From Candidatus Njordarchaeum guaymasense (GTDB lineage: Archaea; Asgardarchaeota; Njordarchaeia; Njordarchaeales; Njordarchaeaceae), in contig JAUQYT010000344.1 of assembly GCA_030587605.1 (NCBI GenBank), positions 1 through 7,882 on the forward strand: a DNA stretch of 7,882 nt, written 5' to 3'. Positions 1 through 5,849 of this stretch are shown here, piece by piece (position 1 is the stretch's first letter; each line of letters starts with the position of its first letter). The translations under genes and the position numbers were made by a program. The notes under the pieces are model-generated. The model made no database searches. It saw only the letters and a list, made by a program, of their open reading frames with translations, and was not told where the DNA came from.

Positions 1-1650
1 GTTCTGAGTACTCAGGTTCCGACTGCCAGGGCGAACCCAGGGGTAGACGACCCAAAGAATATACACCTAACCTGCCAAGGTGATCCCACATCCACAATAA
101 CAATAACTTGGCAAACAACCTACTCTACATCTGGTGACGATGTCCTATACGACAACATCTCTCGCGGCGGAGATCCTTTACAGTACGGGTTCCAAGTTGC
201 TGGTTCTTGTCATACATACGCTGGTTTGTTGGGCTATATCCATGATGCCAAGATCACTGGCTTGTCTCCTGATATGGTATACTACTTCATCTGTGGTGGA
301 CCCGGAAACTATAGTAGCGAGCGCTCATTGAGAACAGCTCCTGCAGCTGTCTCCGAATTCAGGTTTGTGATTGGCGGCGACTCGCGAACTGACAAGGTCA
401 AGCGCTCTGAGGTTTCAAAAGCGATGAGTCACTTCAATCCGTCCTTTGTACTGCATTGCGCAGATATGGTTGAAGATGGCAGAATTCAGACGCAGTGGGA
501 CAGCTGGTTCGCAGACGTAAACGCTAACTGGACAGGTGACAATGGTCTCACGATCCCGATCATCCCTTGCCTTGGCAACCATGAATTCAACTCAACCAAC
601 TACTACGAACAGTTCGCTCTACCAGACAACGAACAATGGTACTACTACGACTGGGGTCCAACCTTACGAATCATAGTTCTCAATAGTGAAGCACTCGATT
701 CGCAGATCCAAGTTGAACAGGTGAACTGGTTGGAGGACCTTCTATCGAAAACCCCTGAAAATATGTGGAAGATCGTAATGTTTCACCGCAACATCTACTA
801 CGCTGGAGGACACTACGATGAACGCAACCTTCACAGCTACTGGGTTCCGGTCTTTGACAAGTATCACGTAGACGTGGTTGTCCAAGGTCACTCTCACTTG
901 TATCACCGAACCCAACCTATGAACCACAGTATCCCAGGGTACTCCTACCGTGAAGGTACAATGTACCTGACAGCAGGTGCATGGGGCGCTCCACTACACG
1001 CCTACGTTCAACAGTCTTACAGTGCCTATGGATTGAGCGCCTACCATTTTGTGTTGGCGAGCATGTTTCAAAATGGTTCCTTACATCTTGAAGCTAAGGA
1101 CATAAATGGGCAAACGTTCGATTCTGTCTGGCTTCATAGCAAGCTCAAGTACTGGGACTTCCCAAGTGGAATGTACCTGATCTCGCAAGGTGCAAACATC
1201 ACTCAGCCGCCGCTCCTCACGAATGAAAACTTAACGGTAACCACGAGCGCTCCCAACGGAACAACGAGTACGTTGACACTCTACTGCGCGACGAAAGGAT
1301 CGCCTCTAAACGTGACTGGGGTATCTTCCTGGATCTACAACAATGACACCGAGATGTTCACCGCAACAATCCTGCATTTGGAGACGCCAGCCTGCATAAT
1401 GATAAGCTGGCTAAACCTTACAAGGTCTGGACCCGGACCAGAACCAGGGACAGGACCCGGACCAGGATCGGGACCAGAAGAGGGACAAGGACCAGGGCCC
1501 GAGCCCGAAGCAGGGGAAAGACCAGGTGATGAAACGCCTATTCTGATAATAGAACTCAGTTTGGCAGTATTTTTGATTCTTGGTATTATCGTAACGTTTG
1601 GGTCGCTGATCAAGAAATCTGACAACCCATCGCGACCTGAAGGAAAATAG
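1..1650 (+). CDS. Surface-anchored purple-acid-phosphatase-like metallophosphoesterase, 5' partial
   Basis: The frame is open from base 1 to the TAG at 1648-1650 (549 residues present), so the start lies upstream. Fragment residues about 21-115 form a fibronectin-like PAP N-terminal domain, with IHLTCQGD, ITITWQT, an IHDAKITGLSP segment and a closing RTAP. Residues about 120-365 form the calcineurin-like phosphoesterase domain: GGDSRTD (Asp127), HCADMVEDG (Asp155), LGNHE (Asn193, His194), MFHRNIY (His262) and GHSHLYHR (His297, His299), a full set of two-metal ligands. A second beta-rich region follows, then a Pro/Gly/Glu linker (about 477-512), one hydrophobic helix (about 514-536) and a short basic tail. 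Twelve N-x-S/T sequons are present. I infer an exported, glycosylated phosphomonoesterase held outside the cell by its C-terminal helix; only the signal peptide and a few residues are probably missing. The Tyr that binds Fe(III) in true purple enzymes is Glu158 here, so substrate and metals are uncertain. Family assignment is strong. Confidence 0.88.
   Translation, partial: VLSTQVPTARANPGVDDPKNIHLTCQGDPTSTITITWQTTYSTSGDDVLYDNISRGGDPLQYGFQVAGSCHTYAGLLGYIHDAKITGLSPDMVYYFICGGPGNYSSERSLRTAPAAVSEFRFVIGGDSRTDKVKRSEVSKAMSHFNPSFVLHCADMVEDGRIQTQWDSWFADVNANWTGDNGLTIPIIPCLGNHEFNSTNYYEQFALPDNEQWYYYDWGPTLRIIVLNSEALDSQIQVEQVNWLEDLLSKTPENMWKIVMFHRNIYYAGGHYDERNLHSYWVPVFDKYHVDVVVQGHSHLYHRTQPMNHSIPGYSYREGTMYLTAGAWGAPLHAYVQQSYSAYGLSAYHFVLASMFQNGSLHLEAKDINGQTFDSVWLHSKLKYWDFPSGMYLISQGANITQPPLLTNENLTVTTSAPNGTTSTLTLYCATKGSPLNVTGVSSWIYNNDTEMFTATILHLETPACIMISWLNLTRSGPGPEPGTGPGPGSGPEEGQGPGPEPEAGERPGDETPILIIELSLAVFLILGIIVTFGSLIKKSDNPSRPEGK
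1429..1536 (+). repeat. Low-complexity Gly-Pro-Glu linker coding repeat
   Basis: Imperfect direct repeats of a GGACCMGG-like unit encode a GPGPEPGTGPGPGSGP-type stretch that grows richer in Glu toward its end. It lies in frame inside the phosphatase gene, directly before the membrane helix. Such linkers act as flexible or extended stalks between an outer domain and its membrane anchor. The DNA repetition makes length variation by slippage possible. Because the repeat is GC-rich and nearly stop-free on the other strand, it also creates a meaningless antisense reading frame. Confidence 0.8.
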
Positions 1651-1675
1651 CGTTCCTATGACACGACTATCTGGA

Positions 1676-1694
1676 TCTCTCTTTGCCTCTTTCT
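1676..1694 (+). terminator. Pyrimidine-rich tract after the phosphatase gene, possible archaeal terminator
   Basis: A C/T-rich run starts 26 bases after the phosphatase stop codon and contains TTGCCTCTTTCT. Archaeal RNA polymerase commonly terminates at T-rich tracts without a hairpin, and no hairpin is visible. The T-runs here are short (at most three), so the call is weak. A related tract with the same TTGCCTCT core follows the DUF998 gene. Confidence 0.3.
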
Positions 1695-1734
1695 AAACAT
1701 CTCCGCTTATAGTTAGATCCTGTCGCTTCAGTGC

Positions 1735-1746
1735 AAATCTTTTATC
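1735..1746 (+). promoter_or_regulatory. Possible TATA box/BRE upstream of the helical protein gene
   Basis: AAATCTTTTATC holds a TTTTAT core preceded by A-rich bases like a TFB recognition element. A start about 25 bases downstream, near 1768-1772, would leave a short leader before the GTG at 1786. The match is partial and based on pattern alone. Confidence 0.3.
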
Positions 1747-1785
1747 GTCGATGCTCCATAACTTCTATATGTCAAACTGACTCGG

Positions 1786-2367
1786 GTGGTTCTTCCATTC
1801 TTGTCTAACAATGAACGGACCCGTAAGAAAGAGGTTGAGGGGGAAGAAGAGGAAGAGCAGTGGGGAGAACTACTTGCACGCTTTGATGTCTCACGGTTAT
1901 CAAGGCTCTTCCGTAACTTGGTTCTTCTGGCTGGGCTACTTCGCTTGCGTGAGAGTAGTGAAGCTGCACTCGACGACCTGCGAGTCATAATGGGAGAAAC
2001 TGAGGAATATTCGAAACGTATAAGCTCAGCGATGGGCATGCATCCAGAAGCGAAGATACTTGAAGCAATTCAGGGAAACTTGGATGAATTCTCGTCCCAA
2101 ACGCAGAACTTCCAGAAAGCCTTGCAAAGCAGCGAGCTTAGGATAGAACTCGAACTGCTAGCACTCTCTCTCCAACTGTCAAGGTCGACTTCAAAAGAGA
2201 CCAAAGCGAGGAAAGCCAGGTTAGCCCACAAGGTCACCAAGCTGGCACAACACATAAGATCCAAGGAAGAAGAATCCAAGGAACTTGATCTATTATCAAG
2301 AATCTTCGAATCCTTAAAAGAGCGACGTGAAAGAGGACAGAAAGACAGAGAACAGGATCCAACTTAG
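1786..2367 (+). CDS. Unrecognised charged alpha-helical protein (193 aa)
   Basis: I do not recognise a family. The product is soluble and strongly helical. Residues 11-25 are a Lys/Arg then Glu-rich acidic patch. A Leu/Arg-rich amphipathic segment at about 28-56 (LLARFDVSRLSRLFRNLVLL) could be a membrane-surface or dimerisation helix. Residues 57-180 carry long Glu/Lys/Leu/Gln helices suited to coiled-coil pairing, and the end is basic (KERRERGQKDREQ). There is no signal peptide, Cys cluster or catalytic motif. GTG at 1786 is the first usable start after an in-frame stop at 1759-1761, and no clear Shine-Dalgarno precedes it; TTG at 1801 is the alternative. The regular helical heptad-like composition and lack of competing frames support a real gene. 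It lies between the phosphatase and the DUF998 gene on the same strand. The broad pattern resembles the helical proteins built around ESCRT-III-like or Snf7-like cores, but I cannot support that assignment. Confidence 0.68.
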   Translation: MVLPFLSNNERTRKKEVEGEEEEEQWGELLARFDVSRLSRLFRNLVLLAGLLRLRESSEAALDDLRVIMGETEEYSKRISSAMGMHPEAKILEAIQGNLDEFSSQTQNFQKALQSSELRIELELLALSLQLSRSTSKETKARKARLAHKVTKLAQHIRSKEEESKELDLLSRIFESLKERRERGQKDREQDPT

Positions 2368-2374
2368 CACTAGG

Positions 2375-2389
2375 CAAAAACGATATATC
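2375..2389 (+). promoter_or_regulatory. Possible promoter for the DUF998 gene
   Basis: CAAAAACGATATATC combines an A-rich BRE-like stretch with a TATATC core. Transcription starting about 25 bases downstream (near 2411) would give a leader of about 38 bases that includes the Shine-Dalgarno site at 2432-2440. It supports starting the membrane protein at 2450 rather than inside the preceding gene. Confidence 0.35.
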
Positions 2390-2431
2390 AAAGGTAGCAC
2401 GATACATACGCAAATCAGACCGAAGGCAAAA

Positions 2432-2440
2432 GGAGAGGAG
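2432..2440 (+). promoter_or_regulatory. Ribosome binding site that sets the DUF998 start at 2450
   Basis: GGAGAGGAG is complementary to the 3' end of 16S rRNA and ends nine bases before ATG 2450. A longer in-frame reading from GTG 2327 has no such site, overlaps the upstream gene, and would put about 41 hydrophilic basic residues before the first membrane helix. Confidence 0.6.
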
Positions 2441-2449
2441 AAAAGGAAA

Positions 2450-3055
2450 ATGGAATGGAACCCACTGAAGTGGCCCATACTATGCACAGCCGGTATTCTT
2501 GTCATGTTTTTCTACTGCTTCTTCACCTTCACGTCATGGGCGCTATATCCTAGTCCGTACGGTCCGGTAACCCACTACCTAAGCGCTTTGGGAGACCGGG
2601 TAGATAGTCCTGGCGGCGCAGTCTTCTACAACGCGGGCTGCATCCTCACAGGGTTAGCTGTTTTCTTATTCTATTTAGGCATATACAAGTGGTATACCAA
2701 GGAGATATGGAGAAAAATACTACTAATTGTCACCCAAGTAATTGGGCTATGCTCAGCTGTCGCCTTGATTATGATCGGTGTCTTCCCAGGGGACACTGGA
2801 GCGCCACACATGTTGGCATCCGCAGTCTTCTTCCTCCTTAACTTCGCAGTCTTGGTCTTAGCTAATATTTCGCTCATGACTCATCCCAAGTTCATGAAGC
2901 CCATCGGTTTCTATGGCTTGGCTATAGCTATCCTCAGCTTGATCTTCGACTTCACTGTCGGCGGCCCCATTATAGAGTGGTTCACTGTCTTCAGCACGAT
3001 CGGATACGCCGAACTCCTCGTATACAACACCTTCAGAATGCAATACCAAAAGTGA
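2450..3055 (+). CDS. DUF998-family integral membrane protein (201 aa)
   Basis: Six hydrophobic segments are visible at about residues 8-30, 56-79, 88-112, 119-143, 150-170 and 173-193, joined by short loops, so this is a polytopic cytoplasmic-membrane protein. Family features include a conserved-looking loop after helix 1 (THYLSALGDR, then a GG and an FYNAG at the start of helix 2), TGL in helix 2, and GVFPGDTGAPH at the junction of helices 3 and 4, which is the typical DUF998 signature with its Gly-Phe-Pro, acidic residue and His. The function of the family is not established; the conserved Asp115 and His120 on one membrane face could form a small polar site, which is inference. The start at ATG 2450 is chosen for its Shine-Dalgarno sequence. 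It appears to have its own promoter and a T-rich tract after the stop, so it may be monocistronic. Confidence 0.82.
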   Translation: MEWNPLKWPILCTAGILVMFFYCFFTFTSWALYPSPYGPVTHYLSALGDRVDSPGGAVFYNAGCILTGLAVFLFYLGIYKWYTKEIWRKILLIVTQVIGLCSAVALIMIGVFPGDTGAPHMLASAVFFLLNFAVLVLANISLMTHPKFMKPIGFYGLAIAILSLIFDFTVGGPIIEWFTVFSTIGYAELLVYNTFRMQYQK

Positions 3056-3067
3056 GCATTATTCGAA

Positions 3068-3087
3068 CTTTCCTTGCCTCTATTTTC
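3068..3087 (+). terminator. Pyrimidine-rich tract after the DUF998 gene, possible terminator
   Basis: CTTTCCTTGCCTCTATTTTC begins 12 bases after the stop codon and contains a four-T run. There is no hairpin. Hairpin-free T-rich sites are normal archaeal terminators, and a promoter-like sequence for the next gene follows about 65 bases later, consistent with a transcript boundary here. Confidence 0.4.
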
Positions 3088-3144
3088 AGAGTTATCTCAA
3101 TAGGATTAAACAGTTGAAAGATTGTTGGTACTGCAGCGGAAAGA

Positions 3145-3159
3145 ATGAAATGTAAATAG
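3145..3159 (+). promoter_or_regulatory. Possible promoter of the phosphoribosyltransferase-DUF169 unit
   Basis: ATGAAATGTAAATAG contains an A-rich BRE-like part and a TGTAAATA box. It is centred about 35 bases upstream of TTG 3190, which would make a transcript with a leader of roughly 10 bases or none. A GGTG match lies in GGGATGGTG at 3176-3184. Confidence 0.35.
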
Positions 3160-3189
3160 CAACTTGGTGATATTTGGGATGGTGTTCCA

Positions 3190-3897
3190 TTGCCTCTGAA
3201 TAATGTTGAGGAGGATGCGGCACTCAGGGATAAGCTTGAGGTGTTCAGGGATCGTCTGCACGCAGGCAAATTGATGGCGGCGAAGCTGCCAAAGTATGCT
3301 GGTAAAGGCGACTCATCAGTGGTCGTTGCGATACCCTCCGGTGGAGTTCCAGTTGGCTACGCCCTAGCCAGGGAACTAAGAATCCCCCTAGATGTGATGC
3401 TGGTGAGGAAAATCCCTATCCCGTGGGAGCCAGAAGCTGGTTTTGGGTCTGTGACATTCGACGGCTCGACATTCCTCAACGACGCTTTGGTTCGCATTCT
3501 AAGACTATCCGAGGACGAGATCAGCAAGTCAATCGAGAAAACCAAGAAAGGGCTTGAAGAAAGAACCAAGAAATTCATGACCACACTGAAAGAAGGATTA
3601 TTAACAAAAATACGCGACAGAGCAGTGATATTGGTTGACGATGGGCTCGCTTCAGGCTACACCATGCTTGCATCAGTCGAGTCCATCAAGAAGCGAAAAC
3701 CCGAGAAGATCATAGTGGCTGTCCCTACAGGCTCAATAAGTGCAATCCACCTTGTCTCACCGAAAGTGGACAAACTGCTTTGCCTGAACGTGAGAAGCGA
3801 GCATCATTTCGCCGTAGCAGACGCATACGAAAAATGGTATGATGTGCAAGAGGAAGAAGCACTCGAACTAATAAAAAAGCTTCAAAGAACGAGATGA
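3190..3897 (+). CDS. Type I phosphoribosyltransferase-fold protein (235 aa)
   Basis: The product has the layout of the stand-alone phosphoribosyltransferase family related to the N-terminal half of mycobacterial Rv0571c. It opens with FRDRLHAGKLMAAKL (19-33), then a first-strand loop VVVAIPSGGVPVGYALA (44-60), then VMLVRKIPIPWEPEAGFGSV (69-88), matching the family's Lys and Pro-Glu-x-Gly-x-Gly pattern, and the PRPP loop VILVDDGLASGYTM (146-159) with Asp150 and Asp151. A charged helical hood lies at about 107-140. A soluble cytoplasmic enzyme that binds PRPP or a ribosyl phosphate is expected, but the base or acceptor cannot be read from sequence. The usual Ala-Thr-Gly in the PRPP loop is Ala-Ser-Gly followed by Tyr. 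TTG 3190 is the only start between the in-frame stop at 3157 and the conserved N-terminus. The stop overlaps a possible ATG of the next frame (ATGA), and the DUF169 gene follows, so co-transcription is likely. Confidence 0.85.
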   Translation: MPLNNVEEDAALRDKLEVFRDRLHAGKLMAAKLPKYAGKGDSSVVVAIPSGGVPVGYALARELRIPLDVMLVRKIPIPWEPEAGFGSVTFDGSTFLNDALVRILRLSEDEISKSIEKTKKGLEERTKKFMTTLKEGLLTKIRDRAVILVDDGLASGYTMLASVESIKKRKPEKIIVAVPTGSISAIHLVSPKVDKLLCLNVRSEHHFAVADAYEKWYDVQEEEALELIKKLQRTR

Positions 3898-3941
3898 GCA
3901 ATCAACATCTAAAACATAAGGCTGTAAAGAGATTCGTAGAT

Positions 3942-3948
3942 GGAGGTC
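3942..3948 (+). promoter_or_regulatory. Strong Shine-Dalgarno that sets the DUF169 start at 3954
   Basis: GGAGGTC is a near-perfect match to the anti-Shine-Dalgarno sequence and ends five bases before ATG 3954. The longer alternative, ATG 3894, overlaps the previous stop codon but has no comparable site, and its extra 20 residues are hydrophilic and do not resemble the family. Confidence 0.75.
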
Positions 3949-3953
3949 ATTCC

Positions 3954-4700
3954 ATGGAAATGAATATCAAGGAAAAGTTCAGTGAACTCTGGAAGAAGTA
4001 TTTTGATGGTGCTGAGCTCCCTATCACGTTCTATTATACGAATGAGGAGGGACACGCCGAACTGGTCGCGCCCGACTCCGTACCAAGATGCGTAATCCTA
4101 GCCCTGTCAAGTGTGAGAAAAGGAAGTTCATTATGCTTCAACGCGCAGTCAATCGGCTGCTTCGGCGGAAAAAGGTTTCTCGGCTTCACTAAGAAAGTCA
4201 TGGACAAAATCGAATATTTCCTTTCATGCGGAATCCCCGGCAAATTTGAAGGCGAGCGCTACAAGAAATCCCCTGAACTCGCAGAGGAGTCACAAAAACA
4301 CGTACCATCCTTCAAAGCGCCTGCGCAATTCATCGTATTCAAGAGATGGGACCGACTCGAAGCGTCAGACAATCCAGAAGTCATCATTTTCTTCGCACAG
4401 CCTGACGTTCTCTCAGGTCTCTGCACTCTCACGAGCTTCGACGAAGCGGAGCCAAACTCAGTGTTCTCTCCACACGGCTCAGGATGCTCTTCCATCGTAA
4501 CGTACCCATATGCTGAGATAGATTCTAGCCGCCCAAGAGCAGTCATCGGTATGTTCGATCCTTCAGCACGCCCTCATGTTCCCAAAGACAAACTGGCATT
4601 CTCAGTACCCATGAAAAAGTTTGTACGGATGATCGACAACATGGACACAAGCTTCTTAATCACGGAAACCTGGCAAAAGGTACAGAAGAGAATATCTTAG
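3954..4700 (+). CDS. DUF169 (COG2043-type) protein (248 aa)
   Basis: The protein matches the uncharacterised DUF169 family. It has an N-terminal helix then a short strand (ELPITFYYTNEE, 21-32), a Cys-containing region around residues 46-72 (Cys46, Cys61, Cys69 with GCFGGKRFLGF), a GIPG turn at 93-96, a strand-rich centre with VIIFFAQPDVLSGL (143-156), GSGCSSIV (175-182), a PRAVIGMFDPSARPHVPKD stretch (194-212) and LAFSVPMKKFVRMI near the end. Six cysteines are present; Cys46, Cys61, Cys69 and Cys178 sit in family-like positions and could bind a metal or a cluster, which is inference. No signal peptide or membrane helix is seen, so it is cytoplasmic. No enzyme activity is established for the family. 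It starts 56 bases after the phosphoribosyltransferase stop and has no promoter of its own that I can see, which suggests one transcript. Start chosen from the GGAGGTC site; ATG 3894 would add 20 residues in the same frame. Confidence 0.83.
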   Translation: MEMNIKEKFSELWKKYFDGAELPITFYYTNEEGHAELVAPDSVPRCVILALSSVRKGSSLCFNAQSIGCFGGKRFLGFTKKVMDKIEYFLSCGIPGKFEGERYKKSPELAEESQKHVPSFKAPAQFIVFKRWDRLEASDNPEVIIFFAQPDVLSGLCTLTSFDEAEPNSVFSPHGSGCSSIVTYPYAEIDSSRPRAVIGMFDPSARPHVPKDKLAFSVPMKKFVRMIDNMDTSFLITETWQKVQKRIS

Positions 4701-4803
4701 GTGGAAAAAGAGAATCAGATCATGAAACTGAATCTATTGTGACGACATAACATGAGCACGAAGATCTGCGGTCCGGGGGAGCACTAAGAAGGGGATAACT
4801 CAG

Positions 4804-5775
4804 ATGGAGCATTGGAAGAAACGGTTGAATAAGGATCCCATAGATTGGCTGCTCAGTGGTGAACCGTGGACGGTCTACCGCACTTTGGGGGACCTTCAAG
4901 GGCTAGAAGACGCTGATAGAAAGGTTGTGATTGCGAGGGAGAATGTCTTCAAAGATGAACTGATTCGAAGAATTCTAGATAAACGAAACCGCGACGGCTA
5001 CTGGGGAGTTCCAAAGGACATTCACACATGGTGGCCCAGAAAAGATACCACCTTCTGGTTGCTTCCAGTTCTTGCAGATTTCGGCTTCACGGTCGAGGAC
5101 AAGAGGATTGCCGCTGCCTGCGAATACGTGTTCAGCACTCAGCTTGAATCAGGCGGATTCGGCTGGGATCCACCGAATAAACCTGGTGACTGTCACACTG
5201 CAATCATCATCGAGTCTCTGGCAAAATTGGGTCTCATGAAAGATCCTAGATTGCAGAAAGCTTATGATTTCCTTGTCAAGAGGCAGCGCATTGATGGTGG
5301 ATTCTGGTGTAAGGATACCGGACAGATCGGGGGACCTAGGGAGAGAGAGCCGAGTTGCGCACTCGCCACAACTTTTGCGTTGGGAGCACTAGCTCAAAAC
5401 CCAAGGCTTCGAAACAGTGAAACTGCGAAGAAAGGCGCCGATTTCCTGTTCCAATGCTGGGAAAACAGAGGTAAAGTGAAGTACGCTGGCCATGACAGCA
5501 AGATTGGAACTGACTGGGAGAAACTCAAGTATCCCTTCACCGACTACAAAATACTGAAGTTTCTAGACGCTTTGTCGCAGTCTGAGTTTACTAGGTCGAG
5601 ACTTCGGGAATCTGAGATCCTAGATTTGCTCTTCAGGAAACAAGATGATAGTGGAAGGTTCACAGCTGAGTCAATAGTTAAGATCTGGTCGGACTTCGAC
5701 TTCGGACAGAAAGAGGTTCCCTCAAGATGGATAACTCTCCTAAGCCTTAGAATATTGAAGAGAGTGCTTGACTAG
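4804..5775 (+). CDS. Prenyltransferase/squalene-cyclase-like alpha/alpha-barrel protein (323 aa)
   Basis: The N-terminus (DPIDWLLSGEPWTVYRTLGD, 11-30) is the hallmark of a widespread family often annotated, without good reason, as 'nitrogen fixation protein NifH'; there is no P-loop or Fe-S site here. The body shows repeats like those of terpene cyclase and protein prenyltransferase beta folds: RNRDGYWG (61-68), QLESGGFGWD (113-122), RQRIDGGFWC (160-169) and RKQDDSGRFTAE (278-289), each an aromatic/Gly turn followed by a helix pair. The squalene-hopene cyclase DxDD acid motif is absent, the corresponding region reading EPSCALATTFALGAL (182-196). No signal peptide or membrane helix is seen. 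The fold suggests binding of a hydrophobic ligand or a protein partner; the function is unknown. ATG 4804 follows a GGGG run at 4791-4794. The gene starts 103 bases after the DUF169 stop, and I see no clear promoter in that gap, so read-through is possible. Confidence 0.82.
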   Translation: MEHWKKRLNKDPIDWLLSGEPWTVYRTLGDLQGLEDADRKVVIARENVFKDELIRRILDKRNRDGYWGVPKDIHTWWPRKDTTFWLLPVLADFGFTVEDKRIAAACEYVFSTQLESGGFGWDPPNKPGDCHTAIIIESLAKLGLMKDPRLQKAYDFLVKRQRIDGGFWCKDTGQIGGPREREPSCALATTFALGALAQNPRLRNSETAKKGADFLFQCWENRGKVKYAGHDSKIGTDWEKLKYPFTDYKILKFLDALSQSEFTRSRLRESEILDLLFRKQDDSGRFTAESIVKIWSDFDFGQKEVPSRWITLLSLRILKRVLD

Positions 5776-5790
5776 CGACCTTTTGAGCAG

Positions 5791-5806
5791 GAAATCAATA
5801 AATAAT
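5791..5806 (+). promoter_or_regulatory. Candidate promoter of polX
   Basis: GAAATC followed by AATAAATAAT resembles a BRE plus TATA box in the 74-base gap before polX. A start about 25-28 bases downstream, near 5828-5832, leaves a leader of about 20 bases containing the GAGGGG site. This is the clearest archaeal promoter-like sequence in the window. Confidence 0.45.
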
Positions 5807-5837
5807 CTTGTGTCCATATTGATCAGCAAAACATCTT

Positions 5838-5843
5838 GAGGGG
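5838..5843 (+). promoter_or_regulatory. Ribosome binding site of polX
   Basis: GAGGGG ends six bases before ATG 5850. The match and spacing agree with the conserved N-terminal helix of PolX beginning at this ATG, so the start is well supported. Confidence 0.6.
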
Positions 5844-5849
5844 TCGGGC

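Noticed and set aside
1335..1625. Minus-strand reading frame rich in Gly/Pro/Ser opposite the phosphatase linker
   Set aside because: It is the reverse complement of the GC-rich linker repeat, which lacks stops on both strands; the plus-strand reading continues a clear protein family and ends in a membrane helix.
2327..2449. N-terminal extension of the DUF998 protein from GTG 2327
   Set aside because: It overlaps the upstream gene by 41 bases, has no Shine-Dalgarno site, and the extra residues are hydrophilic and unlike the family; ATG 2450 has a good site.
4752..4787. Eleven-codon mini-ORF (MSTKICGPGEH) in the gap before the cyclase-like gene
   Set aside because: It is too short to judge, has no clear ribosome site, and chance ATGs of this size are common; leader-peptide control cannot be argued from it.
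4804..5775. Annotation as nitrogenase iron protein (NifH)
   Set aside because: No P-loop, no Fe-S cysteines in the nitrogenase arrangement, and the repeat pattern is that of an alpha/alpha barrel.
5776..5846. Distant inverted match CGACC...GGTCG flanking the polX promoter region
   Set aside because: The arms are five bases, 60 bases apart, with a poor extension, and the candidate promoter lies between them, so the left arm would not be in the polX transcript.
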